A stretch of DNA of 64,000 nucleotides from Selaginella moellendorffii (Eukaryota > Streptophyta > Lycopodiopsida > Selaginellales > Selaginellaceae), in assembly GCF_000143415.4 (NCBI RefSeq), contig NW_003314296.1, positions 1,153,858 through 1,217,857 on the forward strand, read 5' to 3'. Below the pieces are notes generated by a model. It did not search any database and was not told where the DNA came from. It saw only the letters and a program-made list of their open reading frames with translations. The translations under genes and the position numbers were made by a program. Shown piece after piece: positions 11,782 to 21,669 of the stretch. The first letter of the stretch is position 1. The number at the start of each line of letters is the position of its first letter.

Positions 11782-14277
11782 TCACGTCCTTCGGCGCTTA
11801 GTGGTGGTACTGGTAGTGGCCTTCGTGCTTGGACGTCTCTTTCGCAGGGTCTGTAATAACAAAGCAGAACAAGAGATGAAAAGAGAAAAACGCTCTCCTT
11901 ACATTGTCCAGCTCAAAGAGTTCGTCCGCAAGCTCCTCCTCGGCGGCCCTCTTTTTTTCTTGCTTGATCTCTTCCTCTATATCATCAAAGTAGCTCGTCT
12001 CTCTGCGAAAGAACAAAAAAGATTACTCGAGTCCAAATTGTTTTCTCGCCATAGCCTTACCGATATGCCTCTGAAGCAAACGGCACAAACGCGTGGAAAC
12101 TGTTGCCAGGAACTGCGCCAACCTGTGGATCAAAGCATACGACCGTTAACTTGACGTGATATAACCAGCCAAAGTTCATACTCTGCGGAAGTTTTTGAAG
12201 TTGATTCCGCTCACTTCAGGCCTTTCGTTTTGCGGCTCTTGGACAACCAGTCCCACGACGTATCTGACTTCGCCATACTCCTTGTCAATCGCTTCACCGT
12301 AGTCTTCCTTCTCCTTCACACTTTTTGCTGTAAATGTCGCCTTACTTCTCGCTAGTGGGGCAGTATCGCGTTCCAACGATTCCAGCTTACTTGGTTCGCC
12401 TGTTTCAAAGTAAAAATGTTAGCCAGTGCACATTCTTCGATCATGTTTCTACCGTTTCCTTCGTCCTTCATACTTTCGCTTGTGACTGCTTTGGGCGATG
12501 AACCAACGCATTTTTGAGCTGTGGGAGATTCAGCCGATGACTCGAGTGCTGCAGGTAGCAAATAGTAGTCGGCCTTAAAACACAAGATATCTTACCAACA
12601 GTCTTGCCCTTCGCCTTCGTACGCGATACTGGAGGAGATGTTTCGCGTTTGATGACCTCGGGTTGTTTTACCCGTTCCTTGATGTTCTGTAAGGTTCGAG
12701 AAGTGAGCTCTCTTTTTGAAATAGAAAAATAACGATTACTTTGGGAGGAGTCTCGGCCACGGAGTCGGAATCATCGTCAGAGTCCTGGAGATCAACAGTC
12801 GCGTCCGTAGATTGGCTTTCTGCAGGGCCTGAAAACGAAGATATATTAAGCTGTAATACAGCAATGCAAGTGCATACTTTGCTGGACGTAAAAAGCAGAG
12901 ATGTCTTTGCATCCACTCAAGATGCCAAGTATCAAGCTTTTTTCTCTAATTCTTTGAAGATGTTGAAAGCCTGCGAAGTCTTCCTCCGCTTCAACGAAAT
13001 GAGGAACAATGAGGATTTGTTGCTGCTTTGAATCCTGATAAAAACAACATCAATAATAATACAAAACTGATTCGTCCAAGTTTAGGTACCTGAACTTTTT
13101 TCTTGGAAATAAGCTGTAATGTTCCTCCGGCAGCAGTGACAATCGATGATAAGTTTTTGTTGCAATAATACTGCAGTGCAGGCAGACAACACATTATTAG
13201 CATAATTCTGGCTTACTCAACGTTCGGACCTTGTGAAGAGATGTAGCTAGAAAAGCTATACCCTCGTAAGTCGACAAACGAGAACCAGGCTGTACAACTT
13301 TCACATCTGAGCCATCATCTTCATCTAGCTCAAACTTCAGAGTAGGAGTATAGCTAAAACCAAATGCATCAAATAAGAAGTTGTTAATATGACAATGCTT
13401 CACCTGGAGCACTTTGGGATCTCTTGTACGGGTCCACCGGAGCTCGCAACATTCTACAAGAAAGCAGATAGTTCTACCGAAAGAAATCAAACATCAGAAA
13501 AGAGAAGAAAAGAAGTACCTCCAGCCATTTCAATGACACGACCGGCTTTTGTTGGCTCGCTGCCATCAAAACCATTTCTGTCACGGAGGAGCCATCCTCC
13601 ACAAGCAAGTGAGTGCATTCCTCGTCCCATTTTTCCACACAGCGTGCCCCTTGAATGATCACACCAGACTTCAGCTCTACTTTCTTCAAGAAAACCTTAC
13701 CAAAAGCAGTGTTTGCCTTTGAGATCACATTGCGAGCCTGGGACGCTGAAACGCAGAAGAAGAAATGCTCGTACGTGGCCCTGGAAACACCAAGGCAAAA
13801 TCAGCAAAAGCAAAACCAAGAAAGAACTAGAGGACCTAAAGGTACTGCTACCCGTTCCAAACGTGATCTCATCCCCATCCTTTACAGGAGCTTCCTTGCC
13901 TGGCAGCTCCAACACAGGCCTCGCTCGTCCTCCTCCAGCCCCCTTGTTGAGAAACGTCCCAAACTTGGACAAATCCCTCACGATCGCTTCGCATTTCGTC
14001 CCGCCAGGAGGCAATGGGAGCACCACGAACTCGGCGTGGACGCGCGACACGGTCTTGTCCGTGGCGATGCACACCGCGCAATCTGCCGGCACGAGAGAAA
14101 TATTCCGATCTAGCGGACCAAGAAATCGATCGATTCTACCTTTCCTGCCGATCTTGTAAGCGCCGGGCGCCGTGAAGCAGTAGCTCCGAGCATCTGCCGA
14201 GAGATCTGAGAGGAGAATCGCGAGAAAATAAACTCACCGGCAGAGGCATTCTTGAGGGCGCCAAGCTTCCAAACCAT
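11782..14277 (-). CDS. NBS1: Nibrin / NBS1, DNA double-strand-break repair
   Basis: Fifteen exons: 14277-14238, 14193-14140, 14082-13836, 13780-13519, 13453-13404, 13353-13230, 13170-13090, 13034-12878, 12828-12740, 12686-12596, 12548-12453, 12399-12182, 12122-12061, 12002-11903, 11850-11782. They give 579 residues. An N-terminal FHA domain (GAYKIGRK, VSRVHAEF, SKFGTFLN, FGTG) leads to tandem BRCT domains (FLKKVELKSGVII, CTHLLVEDGS, VSLKWLE, IPKCSSYTPTLKFE), then an acidic linker, NFKNFRR, and the C-terminal helix AEEELADELFEL plus a basic tail KRRPSTK. NBS1 is the phosphopeptide-binding subunit of the MRN complex and recruits ATM. Exon 2 has a second acceptor 12 nt upstream (14205) that stays in frame. 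Converges with the spastin gene, 186 bp away. Confidence 0.93.
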
Positions 14278-14291
14278 GGATGGAGCCCTAG

Positions 14292-14371
14292 TGACATGGC
14301 CTCATAGTGATGTGGCGTTATAATGATGTGGCATCATGATGACGTGGCATCTATGCGACGTGGCTAAATGA
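14292..14371. promoter_or_regulatory. Five 16-bp tandem repeats of a bZIP-like ACGT motif in the NBS1 promoter
   Basis: TGACATGGC, TGATGTGGC, TGATGTGGC, TGACGTGGC and CGACGTGGC start at 14292, 14308, 14324, 14340 and 14356, exactly 16 bp apart. The unit is TGAYGTGGC plus seven variable bases. On the gene strand it reads GCCACGTCA, a hybrid G-box/C-box recognised by plant bZIP factors. The array begins 15 bp upstream of the NBS1 start codon. Confidence 0.75.
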
Positions 14372-14539
14372 CTGATTAAACAATCATAGAAAGGAAGGAT
14401 ATATATGTACACAAACCACCAAAAAAAATGGAACACAAAAATTGGTGCTTATAAGCTACTTACACTATGCGTTGTTTCTTTGCTGCTCGCTTGTTCTTCT
14501 TTTGTTCTTCTTTGTTCTTGGTCATCCAGTGAAATTTGC

Positions 14540-16061
14540 TCAGTGGAAGCAAAAGCAGCCGGATCGCGTCTCGGTCGGGGTCATGCCCGAGCCTTTTCTC
14601 GTATCGATGGCTTCCAGGAGCTGGACGACTTCGCTCATGTTGGGTCTTCTATCCGGATTCGCGTCCCAACACTTTCGCATGATATTCGCTAGAGGCGGCG
14701 GGCAGCAGCCAGGGATGTTTGGTCTCAAGTCCTGAAACGAAAAACCAAAAGAAACTTCTTAAAACTAAGAGCAAAGATCCGTAGCGATACCTGGTGCACA
14801 ACCGCATATGTCATGTCTGCAAAGCTGTAGTCCGCAAAAGGCATGTCACAGCAGTAAATCTCCCACAGGCAGATTCCAAAGCTGTAGACGTCGCACTTTC
14901 GGTTGTAAGGTTTGCCATCTAACACCTGGATGGACCCGGGAATCAGTACTTCAGAGACAGTGACACGAAGTGGAGAGAAAAAAAGTCTTGCGTACCTCAG
15001 GAGCCATGTATCCCACCGTGCCAGTTTCGCCGGTCATGTCTTTGGGATTCTGAGCCTCGACGCGGGCCACCCCAAAGTCGGCGATTTTAACTCGCCGCTT
15101 ATTGTCAAGTAGCATATTCTCCGATTTCACGTCCCTGTGAACTATCTTCTTAGAGTGAAGATAGTCAAGCCTGCAAGTGTAACTCAAAGCAAACGAACAA
15201 ATGAAAAGAGAAGAAGAAAAACAAAAAAAGCGGCGAAAAGAAGCAAAAAAGTACAACAAAGGACGAAGAAACTCACCCTCTGGAAAGGTCCAAGGCTAGC
15301 TGGATCACGACCTTGAGCCGGAGCTTCTTTCGACAATGCTGGATGAGGAACTGCTTCAAAGTTCCACCCGCGAGGTACTCGACGACAACGCAACAAATGT
15401 TCGAAGATATACGAACGAATCCACCGGTGGACGCGACTTGGAGATCCGGCGATCCGACGCAAGCTCCAACAAACTGCCACTTCCCAGTCAGTCATCTTCT
15501 ACTGGTAAACACCCACCAAAAAATAATTCCAAGAACAAAAGCGAAGAACATTCACCTTGGTCACATTGGGATGATCCAGCTTTTGCCAGACAGCCACTTC
15601 TTGTTGAAAAGAAGAACGTAAGGTGTTAACAAGAGCTTGCGACATTGCCTGTTCTTCCCCCCAGTCCAGTAGCTTCACTGGAATCAAAAACCAAAAGAAA
15701 CAAGGGAAGAACAAAACAAATTAGAGGACCGATGTTATCGGATGCAGTGGAACTAAATGCGCGAGAAAGGAAAGAAATCTTTTTTACCCGCGACATCCTG
15801 GCCATTGTAGACGCCACGGTGCACAACTCCATAAGTTCCATGAGCGATGATGTCGTTGAGCTGGAGCTTGGCAATATCGATCTCCCAATCCTCCCTGACT
15901 CTGGGCCTGGATTGATTCGACTGCTCGCCGGGCTTTCCAGCAGCCGGGACCTTTATGTGCTTCTCCAGAGTAGCATCCAGGTCGAGGTCGGCGAGATTGA
16001 GCAGATCCGCGCGGACAAAACCCTTGCTCTGATCGGCTCCATGCGCCTTCGATTCCTCCAT
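14540..16061 (-). CDS. Raf-like (group C) MAPKKK / dual-specificity protein kinase
   Basis: Six exons (16061-15788, 15677-15556, 15473-15277, 15170-14996, 14925-14791, 14731-14540) encode 364 residues. The kinase domain has GTYGVVHRG (glycine loop), VAVKLL (ATP lysine), [12 protein letters not shown] (catalytic loop), ADFGVAR (DFG), GTVGYMAPE (activation loop to APE) and [11 protein letters not shown]. The HRDVKSEN form and short N-terminus (about 80 residues) match plant Raf-like group C kinases such as At3g63260. The tail ends in CFCFH. A damaged copy of its 3' end lies at 1957-2308. Substrate unknown. Confidence 0.93.
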
Positions 16062-16225
16062 CCGAAATCCTGAAAATCCGACCTACTGGCAATTCACGTG
16101 GGAAGATCTGTGCCGGATCATCGACCCTCGCAGGAAGAACGCCAAAACCCTAAGGCACTGTGCAAGAAAATATTTGGAAGGGAAATAGTAGGAGTCAATG
16201 AATTAAAGAGCTCACACAAACTCTA

Positions 16226-16262
16226 GCCCTAGTGACGTGGCGTCCTAGTGATAAACGTGGCA
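16226..16262. promoter_or_regulatory. Pair of ACGTGGC motifs upstream of the kinase gene
   Basis: AGCCCTAGTGACGTGGCGTCCTAG followed by AAACGTGGC. The first half closely matches GCCCTAGTGACATGGCCTCATAG at the start of the NBS1 16-bp array, so the two neighbouring genes appear to share a promoter segment. Confidence 0.55.
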
Positions 16263-16405
16263 GACTTTAGACCCTTTTTGCTTTATTGACAGATTTGTAC
16301 AGTTAATCGTGCTTAAGAAAATTGGCACGCTCGCAAAATTGTCTTTGGCAGTAAAAAAAAATTTCGAAGAGAGAATTGGCTCACCTCTTCCACTGTGAGC
16401 GTCGC

Positions 16406-18112
16406 TCAGTGTCTTTCATCACTCCCAGTGTGATGGATGAAGAGCTTCATCACTTCGTAGAACGAAACTACAATGCTCACCGAGGGACCGGCTCGGGCAA
16501 CGCGAGGGCCGACGCCGGAGAAGAGTCCCCTCAGCCCTTCATCCCTGGAGTTGGAGCTTGCATCAATCTCTCGAACAACGACGAATTGGAATGCGAAAAA
16601 CTCACCTCCAGATCGTCATCAGGACTTTGGCAGTGTTAGAATCCATTCGCTTGGAGGGGTCCTTCACAGTTGCAAGAGAAGAAGGTAAGATACCAACGAG
16701 CGAGGAAGAACCAACGTTTACCAGTATTTGCCGCCTCGTCTTGACAACGTCTAAAGGACACGTCGCTGCTGCAGCAATGCTCCCGGCCAGAAATCCACCA
16801 CAAACGTTCGCGGTAAGAACGCTTAGTGCGCTATCCGAGCCAAGTCTTTGACGGACGCTCTTCCTAATCTGCGAAAGCTTGCGTCAAACAAGAAAGAAAA
16901 AAAAAAGAAAGAAAAGAGCTTCTTACAGGCTCTAAAATGCTCCAGCAAATCGCTGAGAAGGGCACGTCTCGAGCTAGTTGTGCTCCAACGCCCGTCCACA
17001 AGCCTCTGACCCTTTGGACTAAAGAACCGAGGTGAGAATGCAAGGAAAACCAATGGTATTGTAAAAGCACTTACGTGAGCCACCCGGTCGTTCTGAAGCT
17101 CCAGACATTGTAGCCCACATCCCCGGAGGACTCACACCTTGGCGAACCTCCTTATGAGCCTAAACCATGTAAAAACTTTCAGCTCTGCTTGTAATCGGCA
17201 CAACGAAAACAAAACTCGACATGAAAAGAAAGAGCAAACCTGCATTCGGGTCCGAGCTAATTCAATGGGACCACAGACAATGCATGCCAGGGACCTCGCC
17301 ACAGTACCAGCTATAAGCGGCGTGTATGGCTCAATGTGAAGAGCGTTTCTCTTGGAAACATCCTCCAGCCACTCGTGAAAGACATCATACACCGGCAAGT
17401 AGATCCCAACCTGTTCACGAGAAATGAACTTAGAGACCATCTTAAACCGGCAGAAGAGCGAACACTCACGGTAGGAACCGCAATGGCGAGTGCTGCGTCC
17501 GTGCCACGCCAGAGACGTAAGAATCCTTCCTGTTTCATTCGATTAGTCAATGCAACGTAAACAAGAACTCTCGAAACCGTGCCTGTCGAACGACTTTGTA
17601 GAAAACATCCCAAGTTCCCTTGTAGCGGAAACAATCCGGGGGACACTGTGGAACTTCGGCAGGACCACCCCGTGGGCAAACGGGAGGACACTTCCCATCA
17701 AGCACCTAGAAAAAAGCAGCCATAAGCTAGAAAAAAAAAAGAAAGAAAAAAATCGATTGCTTACCTGGTGCTGGAGAGAGTCTGTGATGTGATTTTGATA
17801 CTGGACTCCTGCTGCTTGTGCCTGGAGCCTAGTCTACAAGGCAAAATCACAAGCTTAGCCATGGAAAACTTAAGAAAAGAAAAAGAGTACCTTCGCTACA
17901 TCCAAAGGATTCACAATGACAGCTGACAGGAAAGCTGCGCCGGCCGCGGAGATCGTTTTCTCTTTGAAATTCACTTTGGGAGCGCTAGATTTCCCATCCT
18001 CTTCTGCTTCAATGCCACGATTTCCCGATGAGGATTCATGCTTCCCGGCCGTGGACGAGTTCACAGTGACCGCAGGAAACCAGATATTGCTCGCGGAATG
18101 CCGGGACACCAT
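16406..18112 (-). CDS. MTM1: Mitochondrial carrier of the MTM1 / SLC25A39-40 family
   Basis: Ten exons: 18112-17891, 17833-17765, 17705-17583, 17529-17470, 17410-17240, 17159-17075, 17018-16927, 16868-16722, 16661-16606, 16544-16406; 387 residues. Three mitochondrial-carrier repeats show PLDVAKTRLQ, a PIELARTRMQ variant and PLDVVKTRRQ. The cysteine-rich insert CPPVCPRGG...CPPDCFRYKGTWDVF after the first repeat is diagnostic of MTM1/SLC25A39-40, linked to manganese supply to mitochondrial SOD and to glutathione import. The intron after VVRQ (17582-17530) starts with GC rather than GT. The start is the first ATG in frame (18112); a 5' UTR exon upstream is likely because CTCGTTTTCCAG just before it looks like an acceptor. 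Confidence 0.92.
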
Positions 18113-18472
18113 CAGAAGTTCATCGGCTTCCTGGAAAACGAGCAAGCGACGTGAGAAATTCCGCGCAAGAAGATTTCTCACAAGAACATCGATCAGAAGC
18201 TAGGGAATGGATCAAGATTGCAGAACAAAAGAGGCGGCTACCTCTGGCGCCCGAAGAACCCTATTGGAAGAAGAAAATTTTAGGGCGTAGACGAAACTGG
18301 CCTTGAGGGTTTTGGCAACAGGGACAAATCGCCGCCACTGGATCGGAAACGTGGACGACGGTGAGAGAGCCACGTCTCCAATTCGTTGGGTTCTAGAGAA
18401 TATCCTTGTAAAAGCTAATGGACGTGTCAGCCAAAGGAACGAAATATTTACAGCATCTCTTTGGTGGATTGT

Positions 18473-19950
18473 TTAGTCTCTTGTGAGAGCCAATGGCCTG
18501 TGCTCTATAAAGCCAAGAGCCATGCCTTTGGCTATGGCCGCCCGAACGAAAGAGATGTTGGAAGTGAGCGTTGGAGCTTGAGAGCTATCACCCGTTCCAA
18601 AAACTATCTTGTGTTTTCCATGGATCCTCCCAGTTTGTGGGAGCGCCATCACCCTCTCGGAGGGATTGTCTGGAACGATAAAAGGCCTGGAGTTGCAAAG
18701 AAAAACGCTCGCATTTCTCAAGCGAAAGAGAAAAAACTTACTTCAAGCAATCGTGAAGAGCTGCCGCTCTTCTCTGCTCGTCCGGGCCACCGATCACTGA
18801 GACGATTGAATCGAACTCCTTCCAGGCAAACTGGGAGACCATCGGTTGCCTCTCTTTGAAAATCATCGCAACTTCGCGCAAAAAGGGCCTTTCCAGCTCA
18901 AGCAGTGCCTGGAAGATCAAAGTAACCTCGATCATCGTCAAGAGCAAGAGAAAAGAAAAAAGAACTTTTCATACCTGCGTCTTAAAGAAGTGACCAAAAC
19001 TCGAGTACTTCTTTTGCAGCTGCTTGACAGAGCACCACGCCAGAGACGATGCGACACCATTGCTGATCCCACAGACAAGCCCGATCAAAGCCGTGGTATC
19101 GAGATTCACGAGCTCGACTCTCTCACTCCGGCCACCCCAATCCCTACTCACGTCCTTCAAAATCCTGTAGAAGCCACTCTCCTCCAAGCCGTGCTCCACG
19201 ATCCCGACTATAGACTCTGTGTATTCGTTTGCGTTGATAACCTCTCCCTCGAAGACGCTCGCCGGAGCTACCTTGAGCCGATACATGACCGCTGCCTTGA
19301 CTGGAAGAGAGATCCAGCTACTGCTCAGCGATTCCTCTTCCTGATCCTCGTCGACCAAGAGCCACTCCCCAGCCTCAACCTCGCTAAACTTGTGAAGATC
19401 GTCCACTTCGATCTGGTACTCGCTAAACTCCGACTTGAAGCTCTCGGCCACGCCCCTCTCGACGCCCCTGGCGAAGTAGAAGATGAGGAAGTCGGGTCGA
19501 GTGACTGGATTCGCCACCGCTGCCTGGACGAGGATTTCTGCCCTGGATCGGAGCTCCGGCCATGAAACGTGCTTGGGATTTCGATCCGACACCACCATCC
19601 ATGCCGGTTTCCCATCGTACATCCCCACCAGATCGACGTGAGCTCGAGACGATGGCGATCCTAGAAAGCTCTTGTTGACGCCGCAGATCCCACTCACGTA
19701 GGGGTGCTGGAGAAGTTGGATCAATGCCTCGAAATGCCCGAAATTCGAGCTGCCAAGACACCCAGCGCTCTCAAATCTCGGCTATAAATCAGCAACATTA
19801 CCTGTCGGGAGGGCCGGATCTCTCCTCGAGCGCTCCCAGCTTCGACAAACTCCTGCGGCAATCCGCCATGATCTTCCCCACCGACAGCGCCTCGATAGCC
19901 GTCCTTGCGGCGCCGACGCGGGCGCGCAGCAGCTCATCGCCGAGATCCAT
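18473..19950 (-). CDS. DUF1308 protein (human C7orf25 homologue)
   Basis: Four exons (19950-19802, 19749-18975, 18908-18742, 18686-18473) encode 434 residues. The N-terminal half has HVDLVGMYDGKPAWMVVS and an acidic loop (VDEDQEEESLSS). The C-terminal half has the conserved VELVNLDTTALIGLVCGISNG, FDSIVSVIGGPDEQRRA and IVFGTGDSSQAPTLTSN ... FVRAAIAKG blocks that I recognise from vertebrate C7orf25 (UPF0415). These proteins are conserved from plants to animals and have no firmly established biochemical function. The length fits the family. Confidence 0.85.
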
Positions 19951-20083
19951 CGAGAGAAAACACGACACACTTACTCCATCGCAAGAACCCTAAATGCCAG
20001 GGCGAGCCAACCCTAAAAACTAAATAGCATAGCTTATATTGATTAGAGAACAGTATATATAGTAGTAGTTACATAGTAGGTAT

Positions 20084-21076
20084 TTAAAAAGTGGGGCTCT
20101 TCGCGGGCTTGGGATTCTTCCTCCTCTTGCCACTCCCTTTCTCGCACTGGCTCGTCACATCGTCCTCGTTGACCACGGCATTTAGAACCTCTGACTCGGG
20201 CGACGACCGGTCAGCGCTGGTCGCCACCTCGCTGACCGAGCAGCACACCGCCGGCTTGACCGCCGGTTCGACCTCTATGCTGACCTCGCTGACCCCTGCG
20301 ATGACCTCCTCCACTGGGTTGACCAGGCTGACCACCACCGCCATCTTCTTGTTTCGCTTCTTCTTTGCCCTAGCCATCTTGGCGGCGGCGGCGCCGGGGC
20401 CCTTGGAGTGGCCGACGTAGTGGAGATGCTGGTTGACCGTGAGCCGCCCCGTTGACTCGCGGTTGTAGGCGCACGAGGAGCGGCCGTCGTTGACCATGGT
20501 CAGCTCCTGGTCCCGGGGGCAGCGCGGCTCCACGATCGCCCGCAGTTTGCACTGCAGCGAGCAGAAGCGCTTGCTCGGATCCATGAGCGACCGCTGGCAC
20601 ACGCTGCAGTGGCTCACCGCGATCACCATCTTGGGCTGGTGCGTGCGCGCCTGGATGAACACAATGTGGCTGTGGTTGATGTAGAAGAACTGGATGTCGA
20701 CCAGGTTGACAAAGGGCTGGATGTCCTCGACCTTGATCGAGTTCTCGTGCGACGCCTTTCGGACTTGCAGGCACGAGTGACCCCGGTGGGCTTGCGACTC
20801 CGACTCCGCCTTGCAGACCCCCACCTTGCACTGGACGCAGAAGTACTTCCTCGCGGAATGGCGCGGGCACTGGCAGCTCACAAAGTACTCAGAATGGATG
20901 AATGCGGTGAGCCATGGAGGACCTCGCCTGTCCACATTTGACCCAGCGGCGCTGACCCGGGCCGCATTGTCAACGGGCACGGTCAAAGCCAGCCATGGAG
21001 CGCTACATTTCTCATCCTCAACGCCGCTACCACCATCGAAGCCGCCACCACCACCGCCATTGCTAAAGAAACCCAT
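20084..21076 (-). CDS. PLATZ zinc-binding transcription factor
   Basis: A single exon of 330 residues; the ATG at 21076 is chosen because the longer frame starts with TTG. After a glycine-rich N-terminus it shows the PLATZ core: WLTAFIHSEYFVSC, CPRH, YFCVQCKVGVC, HRGHSCLQVRKASHEN, and IQPFVNLVDIQFFYINHSHIVFI, then the second cysteine cluster CSVCQRSLMDPSKRFCSLQCK. The tail has a lysine-rich nuclear-localisation-like segment (ARAKKKRNKK) and a Val/Glu/Ser-rich end. PLATZ proteins bind A/T-rich DNA and act in the nucleus. Lack of introns is unusual here; many plant PLATZ genes have three or four exons. Confidence 0.93.
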   Translation of the reverse strand: MGFFSNGGGGGGFDGGSGVEDEKCSAPWLALTVPVDNAARVSAAGSNVDRRGPPWLTAFIHSEYFVSCQCPRHSARKYFCVQCKVGVCKAESESQAHRGHSCLQVRKASHENSIKVEDIQPFVNLVDIQFFYINHSHIVFIQARTHQPKMVIAVSHCSVCQRSLMDPSKRFCSLQCKLRAIVEPRCPRDQELTMVNDGRSSCAYNRESTGRLTVNQHLHYVGHSKGPGAAAAKMARAKKKRNKKMAVVVSLVNPVEEVIAGVSEVSIEVEPAVKPAVCCSVSEVATSADRSSPESEVLNAVVNEDDVTSQCEKGSGKRRKNPKPAKSPTF

Positions 21077-21669
21077 GGTAGAAGGCAAGGAATTGGGGAA
21101 GAAGAATGGAGGTGAAAAAGCTAGCCCTCGACGAGAGAGTTTTACCTAGGGCGAAAATAACAAGTTAATCCGGTCCGTGCTTGTCGCGGTGCTGCCGCGC
21201 GGCCTTCACCATCACACCAAGCCTTTTGGTGCTATATTTGGCACTAAATTAGCTCCAAATAAGACTGATTATTTTAAGGCCGGGAGAATCCCGAATGAGG
21301 TGGCTTGCGATCCAAGTCTATATGTGTGCGTGGCCAAATCCGACGGATACGATTCCCAGAATCTGACACGTGGCACGCCCCCGCGCGTTGACTGTATGGA
21401 CGGCGAGGATGGGCTCCAGCTCACGGGGCATTTTAGGGTTCTACCCTTTTTCTCCCCTGGCGCAGGGATTTTTTTGTCCGGTCGCGCTTCCGACACAGTG
21501 GCGCGCTGGCGGCCCGTGATTCAATGCAGGAGTCGATTGGGATTGCTTTGTCGCTTCTCGATCCGGCAGTGGCGTCGCGGGAGTTGATCCAGGTGTGATA
21601 TTTTGCTCTCGAAGGCGCTGTAGCAGCGGAGGGGTTTTGGATCATGTTTCTTCGCGGCTGAGAGGCGGT

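Noticed and set aside
19423-19761. Second long minus-strand frame inside the DUF1308 gene
   Set aside because: Overlaps the conserved frame; high GC keeps alternative frames open.
20370-20870. 166-codon alternative frame in the PLATZ gene
   Set aside because: Pro/Arg/His-rich shadow of the PLATZ coding frame.
21524-21592. Upstream first exon for the BRCT gene starting at ATG 21524
   Set aside because: A good donor follows, but no acceptor restores the BRCT frame without a stop. Left as possible 5' UTR.
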